From positions 1 to 64,000 of the forward strand of contig JAEUWP010000584.1 of the NCBI GenBank assembly GCA_018524725.1: a stretch of DNA of 64,000 nt, read 5' to 3'. A program made the position numbers and the translations under genes. The notes beneath the pieces are model-generated. The model did not search any database, was not told the DNA's origin, and saw nothing but the letters and a program-made list of their open reading frames with translations. The stretch comes from Podaxis mareebaensis (Eukaryota; Basidiomycota; Agaricomycetes; Agaricales; Agaricaceae). Below, one piece after another: positions 1 to 10,442 of the stretch (its first letter is position 1; each line of letters starts with the position of its first letter).

Positions 1-714
1 GTTTCCCCTCGACACCGTTGTGCCAGTAGTCTCCGGTACTCATCGTTGTCTTTTTATTGCACCGCCCCCTAACCCCCCCCCCCTCGCAAGAATTATGCGA
101 CAGGTCGAGGTAAGCCGAGAGATTATTCCGGTGGTCTATTAAACATTGTGACTCCTTACACAACGGGATTAGCCAGGTTTCGATCGGTTGTATGTGGCTG
201 CCGCACATATCCCAAGTGAGTCATTCCCCACGTTAGTTCAAGAGATATTCATCTTAGTCTAATGAATCTTTCTCCCATGCCAGCACCTACCGATAGCGTC
301 TACCCGCGCGTCGGTCAAGAGAGCGTCCTATGGTCGGGCGCTCAACGGGCGCTTCGTAAATTACGGAGCGCCGGTGGTAAGCGCGCACTTATTTTATTCG
401 AACTTTAGTATTTTGCAAAAAATAATTTTATACTCTAATTATAATACGGTCTGCGTACCGAGCGTCAATCAGATTGACGCCGACTCCATCGGGACGAACT
501 CCGGATAGGATAGTCCCCTCGATCTTATTATCGAGACATCGTCCACTCGGGTGGACACGATGGATAGCCGTCTAGATAGATAACGAGCTACGTAGAGCGC
601 CTGATGAGTCTATATAAGACGAAACGGGCAGTCGTCGAGGTTTCCCCTCGACACCGTTGTGCCAAGTAGTCTCGGTACTCATCGTTGTCTTTTTATTGCA
701 CCGCCCCCTAACCC
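1..714. repeat. 75-base direct repeat, LTR-like, copies at 1-75 and 640-714
   Basis: Positions 1-75 and 640-714 are nearly identical; they differ mainly by a one-base insertion and a one-base deletion near base 25-35 of the repeat. A TATA-like stretch (610-617) lies about 25 bases before the second copy. An AT-rich segment lies near 390-450, and an imperfect inverted repeat around 343-375. A TATA box followed by a repeated block resembles the U3/R region of an LTR. The layout would fit the end of one LTR, a short internal part and a second LTR (a TRIM-like element), but TG...CA ends, a primer binding site and a TSD were not found. The left side may continue beyond the window. Confidence 0.5.
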
Positions 715-719
715 AGACT

Positions 720-2040
720 ATTGTCCTCAAATGAATGACATGGGTCTCCAGATCTCATCAATGGTATTCAAGCCCCGACACGGCATTCCTCGGCTAGAGT
801 GACTGAGAGTGACATTGACCCCGCTCGACGCTCTCTCCAGCCGCCTCATGTTTCGGTACAGTAATGCACGCACATTAGATTGTTTATTTATTAGCCATTT
901 ATTATGAATTTTTGGAGAATTTACACAGAGCGTAGAGCAACATACAAATGTTCGTCCGAACCGGGGTGCCATCCGAACCGGGGTGCGTCGATAGTATCTC
1001 ATATGCGTTACGTGGGTGTATTTTAATTGAGCTGGTCCTTCGGAGACGGATCGCGCTCGCCAAAGACCCAAATCGCCGGAGGGTACCTTTGTCTGAAAGG
1101 CTAGTAGAGGTCACCGATCACAGACAAACGGGGAGACGATTCTGGACGAGGCGTTCAATGAAGATGCAGCAGGGGACACAGAGCGGTTGGGTGTCAACAG
1201 TTGGGTGGACTCGCTCTCAGGTGCGTTGTGTATTTCTACGAACATGAAGCCATATTAATGTTTGTGTACGCACATAGGAGAGATGTGGAACATCATGAAA
1301 ATTGGATTTCAGCTGAAGCAAATCCGCAAACGGCTTGCGAAAGGCCTTGTGGACAAGGACGTTCTGCGCATCGAAAAACGGAACTTTTTACTTTTTGATA
1401 TGGCCACCCCACCCTGTCGTCGACATGTGGACCAAGGAAACCATCATCAGCCGTATCGTCTCCCTTCTCACATCTACAACATCCGCTCGCCGAGTGCGCT
1501 TGACGTCGAAGGTGTACAGTGTCGTGCCACTAGGGCTGTATGCCTGGTCTGTGCCGCGTACACCGCCGGGGTACTCAACAACGCATTTGAGAGGTTGAAC
1601 TATGAAGCAAGGAAGGGTGCATTCCAGCGATGCGATGAGATTCTGAGCGAGTTCACGGCCTGGCCCTTTGGGGGTGAAAGCTGGGACGAGAGCTCGGGCA
1701 GCGCGACTAGGAGACAACAGCAGCTGAGAATTGCAATGGGAAACGAGGGCACTGGGCGAGAGTCTGTGCTATGGTAGTCTGCCCCGGCAATAAACTGGAG
1801 GGTGAACGCTTCCTGGATGACGGCGTCGCTGCCGAGCTTTGCATGGAGACAAAGGGGCAGCCTGAGGAGGTCAGGGGACATTGGACAATGACCTCGCAAA
1901 GCAGGGGAGTCGACATACACAGGTGTGGAAAGACTGCGAAAGACGCAGCCGCTGGGGACCCACGGGAAGCTGGAGAGGGAAGGGCCCCTGGGAAATTGAG
2001 AGGCTGTTTAATGCACGTGCTTTAACGAGAGAAGCTGCGT
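720..2040. other. No recognised gene; open frame 1262-1777 (+) of unknown status
   Basis: I recognise no protein family here. The longest open frame is 1262-1777 on the plus strand (171 codons). An overlapping minus-strand frame lies at 1388-1717. Neither shows a clear domain, signal peptide or membrane segment. Because the mcd4 remnant ends near 2041, part of this stretch may be further decayed exons of that gene, but no block could be matched. Confidence 0.25.
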
Positions 2041-3067
2041 CATGTGGGAAGCCTTGTCGTAGGACCTGGACCAGAAGTATGCTGGGAAGGAGACGTAGTG
2101 GCAGTAACTCCACGGTGACCTTTACACGTAGAATACCACCCACATTTTGAGCGCAATAAGAGTAGGAATAGGCGTTAGAAGACCCATGGCAAGGTAGGTT
2201 GTTTTGTGGGGATGAGGGATTGTCAAGAGGACGGGTAATATACAATGAGGCGTAGAGCATCCACCCTAGGTAAGCGAATGTTACTACAGCGTGAAAGGCG
2301 CGTCGGGCATCGTGATATTGCGAGGCATTCATGAGGGCTTATATGCATTTGAGTTTTTGGACACGTTTAGGAATGGAACCAGATTCGAGAACCGCCTCCG
2401 TCAACATCCTCTTCCCCATCTCGGGTTCTAGGTACCAGGCCGATCTGGACCAACCTCCGGCTACACACCACGAACTACCCACCCATCAGCGCTGAAATGT
2501 CCGCCCGCCCAACATCTTGTTTGCAGAGGTGATTGACCCCCCATGGCACGGAGTATGCATTGTGGGATGATGGGTTTGTGTCTGGAAGAGGTTTGCGGAT
2601 ACCTTTACCGAGAGGCGTGCACGTGCAGTCGGATTCTGTTGGGAAAGGCGGTTAAGTGAGGCTGGGAGAGGTAGATGGATGCACTCACGTCCATTCCCGC
2701 GGTTCCCAATGACTGACATGCCATAACCAACAGTGAATATGTAACCTGTTCGTCATCCTTGTAGAATTCTCGCACGAGCTCCTCCGTACGCTTGACATTC
2801 TCGTCAATCACTCGTATATTTCTCATGTATTCGGGCGAATGGGGTCGACACGATGGCTGGCCATATCCAAGCCTAGAAGATGCAGGAAGAACTCGACTTT
2901 GCCAGACTAGAGTCTCACATTGAGAACAGGGTCGATTAGTTCCATTGCGGAGTAACGTTCCTATTTGGTTGAACACCCATCTGTCAAGGTCAACAGCATG
3001 AAGTGAACTCGTCAAATATGACTTGGTAATGGAGAAGAAACGCATACCTTTCGTGAAGTCCTCCTCT
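2041..3067 (-). pseudogene. mcd4: Decayed mcd4 / PIG-N (GPI ethanolamine phosphate transferase 1) fragment
   Basis: Mcd4 adds ethanolamine phosphate to the first mannose of GPI precursors in the ER membrane. On the minus strand, blocks of the family appear in the right order but in shifting frames: EEDFTK and DLDRWVFNQ (3067-2960), FFLHLLGLD (about 2890), RPHSPEYMRNI and VKRTEELVREFY, then GMSVIGN and PWGVNHL (about 2700-2530), ADISALMG (about 2500), FAYLGWMLYASLYI (about 2270) and SPWSYCHYVSFPAYFW (about 2110-2055). Where the family has a conserved aspartate-histidine before GMS, this copy reads G-Y, so a metal-binding site is lost. There are frameshifts near 2840 and 2720 and an in-frame stop just before the SPWSYC block. 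The N-terminal part and most of the C-terminal membrane region are missing. It lies head to head with the rpn7 remnant, 286 bases away. Confidence 0.85.
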
Positions 3068-3353
3068 GCACCATATGACTATTCCAAGACTAACCCAGGA
3101 ACAGCAGCAAACACAAACACAGATAAGATGTCTGGCAAACCAAAAGAGAATGTCGTGCTGGGTTAGGATTTATCTGTCCCCATACACGCCAGAACGGAGA
3201 ACGGAGAATGTTGAGTTGGGAGTCACGTGTGTGAGATTAGAGTTGTCGATCATTTGAAATGGGCTTCAAATGAAAGACGCATCGAGTGACTTCGAGTCAC
3301 GGAGAACCAAGGGACACATCATATCACCTCTCATTCCCATCTTGCGAGCAACC

Positions 3354-4735
3354 ATGGCCGACGACATTGTTTTCCCCTCCTCAATCATCCCCTTCCTCAG
3401 CATCTCTTCGTCCTTTCCAATAATGCTTTCATCGCCAAGCACACCGATGCTTGCTCAAAGCTCCTCGACGGCATCTGTGCAGACCGTATGCCTCTTTTAC
3501 ATTAATAAGCACACATACTTACCTGTTTCGCAGAGATGGTCCCATATTATCGCTCCCTGACCTCGGCGTTGTCCGTACTTCCTCAGAACAAGGGTCTACT
3601 CGATTCTCTAGAAAAAGCCAATGAGGATGAACTCGAGATCTTGGGATGTGCAGCTTGCGGAGGCTGAAAATATTGAGGGCAAATATGAAATCTCTGACAC
3701 TTCCGAGGCTCGGGCAAACTATCTTACGAGAATCGGTGACTACTGACAAGGCATGTTAACCCTTGTACCACTACAACCATTACCTAACGTAACCAGAAGC
3801 GAGCAATAGAGACACAGAAATCAGCACTGAGGAAGGCTCTTTGTTTGGGATCTCGAATAGATATCGTTCTAACACCTGTCCGCGCTGGCTTCTTTGGCGA
3901 CCTTGATCCGATCAACACATATGTCACCAAGGCGGAAGTGTCCCGTCTCCTCTCCATCCTACACTGCACCGTTCTGACTTCGTTTCTAGATTGTTTGAGT
4001 ATGGCGAAGATTGGGACCATCATACTCGCTTCAAGATCTACAACAACCTCCATCTCCTCTCCATCCATGAATCCAAGTGCGGTGGTGAACTCTTACTTGA
4101 CGCCCTGTCCACCTTTACCGCCACTGAACTCATCTCGTGCAACGACACTGCTATCCTCACTGTCATCCTCCAATACCCTTACCCACACGTGCGTCGGTCT
4201 CAAGAAAAAGACCATCAGTGCCCCCAAGGTCAACCAGGTCCTGCCTGAAAATCCAGTCCTCGATGACCTCCTCCAGAGCCTGTACGACTGTCGCTACGAC
4301 ACATTCTTCTCTGCCCTTGGTATGTCCTCTTTTTCCTTTGCTGATACGACATCCGACAAGCAATTCATCTACGCTTGAACGAACCCATCTCCTTCCCTCC
4401 CGCATCCTCTCCCCTCATACACGCTACCATGTTCGGGATATGTGCATATAGTGTGTATTCAGCCCCTCGAGTCGTATCGCAGTCCCACCCTGGACAGTCT
4501 GTCTGCCCTTTCGCATAGCAATCGAGTGCACTGACAGGTGTGTTCCGGTGACATCGCTCCTCCATACACAGACTGATCATTTTTTCAGTTAATTTTCGCG
4601 GCTTATTGCCAATGGTCGACTGTATTGTTCTATAAACAAGGTCAACAGTATTGTAGAGACAACGCGGTTGTCTCTGAAGAGTGTACAATATGAGCAGGTG
4701 GTAAAACAGGAAGTGGTTTTATGTCTCCCATATAT
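3354..4735 (+). pseudogene. rpn7: Decayed rpn7 (26S proteasome regulatory subunit Rpn7/PSMD6)
   Basis: Rpn7 is a PCI-domain lid subunit of the 26S proteasome. Plus-strand blocks match the family in order: an ATG at 3354 (MADDIVF), then after a one-base shift LPQHLFVLSNNAFIAKHTD, YYRSLTSALSVLPQNKG (from about 3542) and LEKANEDEL. Further blocks are ARANYLTRIGD (about 3710), LGSRIDIVLTPVRAGFFGDL (about 3842), FEYGEDWDHHTRFKIYNNLH (about 3993), VLDDLLQSLYDCRYDTFFSA (about 4256), ILSPHTRYHVRDM (about 4408), LESYRSPTLDSLSA (about 4465) and INKVNSIVETTRL plus YEQVVKQ (about 4630-4710). Several small indels put neighbouring blocks in different frames, and an intron with a GC-like donor appears near 3750. 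The gene order of blocks is complete, so this is an old full-length copy that has decayed, not a retrocopy: intron-like gaps remain. Confidence 0.88.
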
Positions 4736-5492
4736 CTAAGCCTATTAGTATCAAAATTTGGACTATTGAGCGCATTGAAACTATATCAAACAAAATCACG
4801 AACTATGTCAATTCGTTTGACCCCAGCAAGTTCGTCCTAGCGCTACGGATACAAAATAAATTATACGGAAGGCAGTGGACGTGGTATCACTGATATAAAT
4901 GTACTAGAGCCTCTCTGCCTTCTTCAGTCCAGGGGAACAGTGGCGGAGCGTTCCGAGCACCAAGCTCTAATGCAAGGATTCATTGTTCTCATCATAGGTG
5001 GGGGAACGTAACTTCTTCTCATGCTTCCTTCGAAGCACCACCTCAGTGTTTCCCCGACTCGCAAGGCTGATATGGTGATCATTCAGATCTTCATATTAAA
5101 AGAGTCAGTCAATTTGTTGACAGAGGTGAAGATTCCATGATGGTGAACCGGAACAATGAAATAATGCAGTAAGAGTAAATGTAAACATGCGATTTGCTAA
5201 AACCAAGTATTACTGTTACGCAGAATAAATATCTTGGAATAGTAATACAAACAGAAGGATGATGCGAATCGTTCAGGTAAAGTAGGCGAGGAAATTGGAA
5301 AGAGTGGGGCGCGCTTCTCGGGAAAAACAAAGCGAAAGAACGAAAAGGAAAGTGGATGAAAGGCGAAAACAAGGTTGCAAAACGAGTCAAGAAAACGCGA
5401 TTGCTAGCTTTCAGAATTGGATCTCATCGTGCGTGCCAGGGGTACGTCGCCGAAAGAGGTCGTATATCAATGCTAGTCCTCAGTGGCTGAAT
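4736..5492. other. Intergenic stretch, nothing recognised
   Basis: This AT-rich stretch lies between the rpn7 remnant and the 3' end of the DUF6534 gene. Only short frames are present (for example 5109-5390 on the minus strand, low complexity). No domain, tRNA or repeat was recognised. Confidence 0.4.
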
Positions 5493-7692
5493 CTATAGTC
5501 CACCATTAGCAACTTTGTTAACGGGAAACAGACGGGTCAAGCTCACCGTCTGCGCCTCATTTGTATGCACTGAAGGTGGTCGCTGCACTGAGAACTGTAA
5601 CATAGCATCTGCACTCGTCGCGCTAAGCGGACTGATGGGGCTCGTGGGGCCCCTTATAGTCCCTTTGATAGTCTCACTCTCGTCGCTTAAGCTCATCTCA
5701 CATTCGTCCTCCCCACCTCTACGACCATGTTCCAAATCCAGATTCGGTGGGATATAATCCTGGTATCCCTGCTCGCAATCGGGCAACGTCGGAGGCGGAG
5801 GCGGACTCCAGAAACTTGATGTCGCGGTGCGCAATCGGATTCTATGGGAGCGAGTTTGTGAGGATGTCTGGGACTTGTGGCCGATGATTTGGTAACGACG
5901 CGAGATAAGATCAGTGACTGGGGTTGTCATTTCGGAAACGTTTGTGACTGATGAGTCCGAGGAGGCGGCACGCCTGCGGGCGTTGAGCATCGTCAGGAAT
6001 GACACAACGTACACTAAGAGCTCCAAGGTAAGTCTAAGGAGGTCGGGAATAGAAATGTCACTTGCGCTTGGTGAGCAGAAACTCGAGTCCAAGGAAAACG
6101 AATGTGTTGGGAAGGAGAATGTACTACAATAGCCTTCAGCCTTGATAGTCAGAGTGAAATGACTTCACGTACAGAGAATAAAGCGGAGAGCGAGCATGCA
6201 CTAAAGTAAAGGAATTGGTGCATGATGCTCACCATATTGGCTTGGACATACCTGGTAAACAACCCAGAGCTCAGGGTATATTGAATGACAGTCGAAATCC
6301 TAGAGTTTAGCCTGAACAATGCTCAGTCCGTATCCAATGACGAGCTCAACGTAAAGGCAAACCTGGAGGCTGGAGCTTGGCTCTTCCACAGGTAATAGCA
6401 CATCGCGGCCGTAATGATGAAGTCGATTCCAGTGGCTGTCGCGAAGGCGCTGTTGATAACCCACTGGTGAAACATTAGACAAACCCATATTGATAACCAG
6501 GGCACTGATTAGGGATGTGGAACGAGTGAGATACTCACTGATATCCGCGCGAGTTCGGTATAGGTGTGGACCGTGTATCTAGTTGGCACCTATCAGTAAC
6601 AGCATCCGAAGGAATGTTGGAAGCTTTGTACATCTGATATGCCAGAACTAGAACAAAGACACTCAGAACCTGGGTCTCGGCGCGGATGACTATCATAAAC
6701 TCACCAATTCCGATGACTGTTGCCCGAGGGGAAAAAGACATTGTTAGGATCGCCGTAGCCCTCAATTGTATGCCCAGGCTCACCGAAACCACCCGCTAGA
6801 ACGAACACCTGACCAAACGTTAGTCGAAGGGTCAAACTTGAACAAGGCACAAAGCGCACCACTAAATACCCCACTACACCTCGGTGGTATTCACCCACTA
6901 TTCAATTACCGCCCATCAGCATTCCAATCACCTGAGATTAATGAAAAACCAAAGAACTGACATATCCACACTCGGAGCGCGTATAAACTATGAACCAGAA
7001 GTATGATCACGACCTTTATTACGGGATCAGTGGCCGGGCCCGCAGAACATAGTGGCATACTCACGTTGACCGATACTTGGAGCTAGGCACAATTCCGTGA
7101 CTCAGATCGGGCTACTTCACATCGTTGAACAAGTGTGACACTCACCTTGACCGACCTTTTCGGAGGACAATGAGGGTCCATGTTTGGATGGTAAAAAAAA
7201 AGCAAGCAAGCACGTACCAGATGATATGATAGAGGCCCATGATGTTCCCAAACCCAGTCACGAGATAGGAATACACCGCGTGAATCGTTAGCCCGAGATG
7301 CAGTGCGTCCAGGACCCTAAAAGCCCGACGTCATCAACACCCTGAAACCATGAGGCAAGCAAAGGAGCGCCCACCATAGGATTGCAACCTGCGTGTCGTT
7401 AAGTCATCATTTTTTTTACAACTCAACGACTTGAGACTCACAGAACACTTGTGCAACAGCGAATCCTTGGGATATAGATGGTAGTACCAGTACATCTGAA
7501 GCGTCGTGATTCCAAATAGGCTTTGCATGCGACGAGGTCAATATCCCGTTAATGATTCCTCGCGAACAAGGTGAAAGTTGGGAATGGAATAGGTACTCAC
7601 AACATCGCAGCCAGCACCCCCAAGAACAACGCGCCAACCGTATTATCCAAGGTCACGTTCTCCAAGCTTGGCAACGTCGAAGGTGCCATCAT
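5493..7692 (-). CDS. DUF6534-type multi-span membrane protein, many short exons
   Basis: The gene starts at ATG 7692-7690 (MMAPSTLPSLENVTLD). Joined exons give the family's hallmark blocks in order: LFGITTLQMYWYYHLYPKDS (about 7525-7450), VAILW + VLDALHLGLTIHAVYSYLV (about 7390-7260), VVIILLVHSLYALRVWI (about 7010-6960), YHRGVVGYLV (about 6890), WVINSAFATATGIDFIITAA and MCYYLWKSQAP (about 6465-6375), NTFVFLGLEFLLTK (about 6107-6066) and LYVVSFLTMLNARRRAA. The last hydrophobic block is followed by a long polar tail rich in S, P and E, ending at the stop at 5493. The pattern predicts about seven membrane spans. The family is widespread and multi-copy in Agaricomycetes; its function is unknown to me. 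One intron (6065-6014) has a GC donor: with it removed, the frame runs exactly through the conserved LTK-LYVV junction. Middle exon borders (7200-6540) are less certain. I saw no disabling change. Confidence 0.8.
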
Positions 7693-9243
7693 GTTCGTGA
7701 ACTGAGCTGTACCGCAATGCTGAGGGAGGCACGAAGGTCAAGGTCAAAGACCTAGAGACCCAACAAAGAGGGAAGAGAAGGAAGAGAAAGTCAAGGTGAC
7801 TCAACGAAGGCCGGGGTCTGACAATAAAAAGGTTAACCTTTGGACATGAGCTCGCTGGAGAGCACAGCTATTTGAAGGGAAGGGGGAGAACTTATTCTTC
7901 CGGGTGGCGTACCTTATTCATCCCCTTCAAGGGTTAATATTTCCCCATTGAACTACGCAAGCATCCTGGGCTTGTAATGCACAGCTCCAAGAACGGTAAG
8001 TTATCTTTTCGAGGATGAAGAATCAGTTCAGAAATAGATCGGCGCACATATCGCTAGAAATCTGTAAACTCTTACCTAAAGCACCCAAACCCCATTTCTA
8101 CCTTCCATTCTCCCCTTTCTATCTCTCACGATGGAAGCCGCCAATTGTTCAGACGGAGGGGACTATACAGATAGAAAACCGGAAGCACAGAGTGGGGTTG
8201 TCACACGTGCCTAACACCAATAGCTGGAGGTGTCGAATCGATAAGGGTAATGCCGGAGTGGTAGTACGCCGATCCCAGGATGGCCGGAACTATAAGCACA
8301 CCTATGTATCCAAATAAACGGTAACTCCCGGTTCCGGGATCAACCTCCCAGGTGCCTCGTGGTCAATCTGACATAACAGGGCTGTGCATCTACTGCTGAA
8401 CGCAACTTCGTCGAGGGAGTGTGTCCTGGGATTTTATGGCTTCCAGCTCCACGCTGAGGCATTCTGTAGGATTGAATGTCGTGGAGGACAAAAGGATTGA
8501 TGTAGAATGGTGGAGAACCACCTCGGCATCGCTGGCTTGATATCCTAGGGATAATCATCAGTCATTTGATCAATTCGGGACTCACAAACTCCCCAACCAC
8601 GTTATCGTCTGCCATGAATAAGACGTACGTATGGTCGTTGTGGCACTCCTTGCGCTGGAACCCAAAATCTGCGTTGTATCATAGGCGACTCCACGTGATA
8701 TATCGACCATAGCCGCGCCGGAGACATAGGGAGGCGATGGGAACGCGTGCCGAATTGCTGTCCGATGACACCAGTAACCCAACACGTTGTCAATATTCGA
8801 CGGGCCTCCGCCGCTCTATTCCATTTGCGGAGTCAGACACCAACCATGGTCATCCTGCCGCCTTCATGGAAGCGTTGACATCTAACCGCAAATGAAGGGG
8901 CGCGGATGCAAAGACTGGGAGATACGGAGGCGAGAGACAAAGATTCAGATTCGTGCAACCGGAAAGGGGCTTCATCAGGACAGGTATATTGTAGATTGAC
9001 TCTTTCATAGGCTTTTGTATGCTTCAGAGTACGAGCTGTTATCGTCAGAAATAGAGCTCAAGTTCGGACGGGCTTAGAAATGCCACTTTGATTACAATTA
9101 GAGGGATTTGCGTTCACATCCGAAAATGTGTCATAAGCATTAGATCTATACAATGTCTATCCTAGAGAAAGCTTCTACAATGTTAGCGGGGTTGACGTGG
9201 GCGAAAGTAAATGTCACACCAGTTCTTCCTCCGTGACATAACT
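7693..9243. other. Intergenic stretch with unassigned minus-strand frames (8340-8793)
   Basis: No gene could be named. On the minus strand, short open frames at 8793-8582 and 8558-8340 are separated by a possible intron and could be exons of a small gene (a block reading HNDHTYVLFMADDNVVGEF lies near 8640-8585), but I recognise no family. The rest (7760-8330, 8900-9230) shows nothing. Confidence 0.3.
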
Positions 9244-9869
9244 CTAACGGAGTTTGCTGAAGAGCTTCGGCGCGGCGCAATCCTGCGGGTGCATGTAAAT
9301 GAACGAGGTTCGGAAACCATAGATAGGACATACATCTATACAATGCATCATGCTGGAGCGAATGTGAACATAGGTATGACTACAGACATTGAGTTGGACT
9401 TACTGGACTATATATATAAGCGAAGGCGAAGAATAAGGTTGTAGGTTGGGTCAAATAGGTAGTAGCATAACGGAGAAAACACACGTACATCTGCCCAATG
9501 GGTCAGTAACACAGAAAATACAGACAGAACAAAGAACGTACAGCTCCTCGACACAGTCCTCGCCTTTAAAGCCCTGGCCTGACTGAACTTTCTCCTGGCA
9601 ATGTTCGAAATGTTTGGCGAGCTGAGCACATTTTGTCTCCTTGCATTCATCTCGGATGACTGGTTGAAGCTAGTTGCAACAGTTAAGCCTGTCAGTTGAG
9701 CTGAAGTCCTTTGGGTACGTAGTACACGTACATCCTCGGGTTCAGGCTCTTCCTCCTCTTCCTCCTCTTGTGCCTCGACGACCTCAGCAGCGGCCTCGGG
9801 CTCCTTATTATCGTCAGAGTCGGCATAGATAGTAGACTTGAGCGAGGAGAAGAAGTCAGAAAGTGCCAT
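9244..9869 (-). CDS. qcr6: Complex III hinge protein Qcr6 (cytochrome bc1 subunit)
   Basis: Qcr6 is the small acidic subunit of the mitochondrial bc1 complex, contacting cytochrome c1 on the intermembrane-space side. Exon 1 (9869-9732) encodes MALSDFFSS, then an acidic run ending EEEEPEPED, 46 codons in all. Exon 2 (9669-9542) encodes VIRDECKETKCAQLAKHFEH and CQEKVQSGQGFKGEDCVEEL. A very short exon at about 9352-9334 gives MMHCID, and the last (9282-9244) gives DCAAPKLFSKLR and a stop. The paired cysteines of the twin disulfide hairpins are present. The phenylalanine-histidine usually found before MMHC is not explained by my exon model, so a tiny exon or another acceptor may exist. The first exon of this gene is the left border of the tandem duplication, and a truncated copy lies at 14897-14962. 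Confidence 0.85.
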
Positions 9870-10442
9870 TTTGTGTAGAAAGTGGAATGCCAAGTTCACA
9901 ACGCGAAACAAAATTCGGTGCTCAATACGTCCGGCTGCGCCCGACGTTGACCAGAGATGCGTGAGAATCACGTGAGCGACATCAGATCTCATTCGGTGGA
10001 CTACCAGATCGCGATCCAAATCGCGAACCCTTGTAAAAATCGTAAAAACCATTTACAATGCAACATGTTCCCTCGTGGTTTGCGCAACGGCTTCACAAAA
10101 TCTCCTCTTGTCTGTCGGACATTCAATTGCATCAAACGTGAACCTGACACGGCCCTCTACCTCTACTTTGAGCTCTCTGCGGTCTATGATTGGGTCCTTT
10201 GAGAAACCCTCAAACCTATAGGAACGGCCAAGTAATTACTGCACCGGCATGGGTCATGGGCTTGTGCCCGTTCTTTTAGTCAAAAGCCTGCCATATCTAA
10301 CCCAGCATATTGCAGGTCCCCGACTTGGCCTTTTCAATGTGGAAGACATGCAAAGTCTTGGTTCGAAGTACATATACCAAGCAGTACATGACCTTTATAC
10401 ACCTTGTACCTCTCTACTCTAGGAACTCTGCTTGATTCCACA
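9870..10442. promoter_or_regulatory. Divergent promoter region between qcr6 and the PD-(D/E)XK-like gene
   Basis: This stretch separates two divergent starts and must hold both promoters. It is kept in the second duplication unit (14963-15549) with clear sequence similarity, including the final bases before the plus-strand start codon (the context around CTCTAGGAACTCTGCTTGAT). No specific factor site was identified. Confidence 0.4.
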
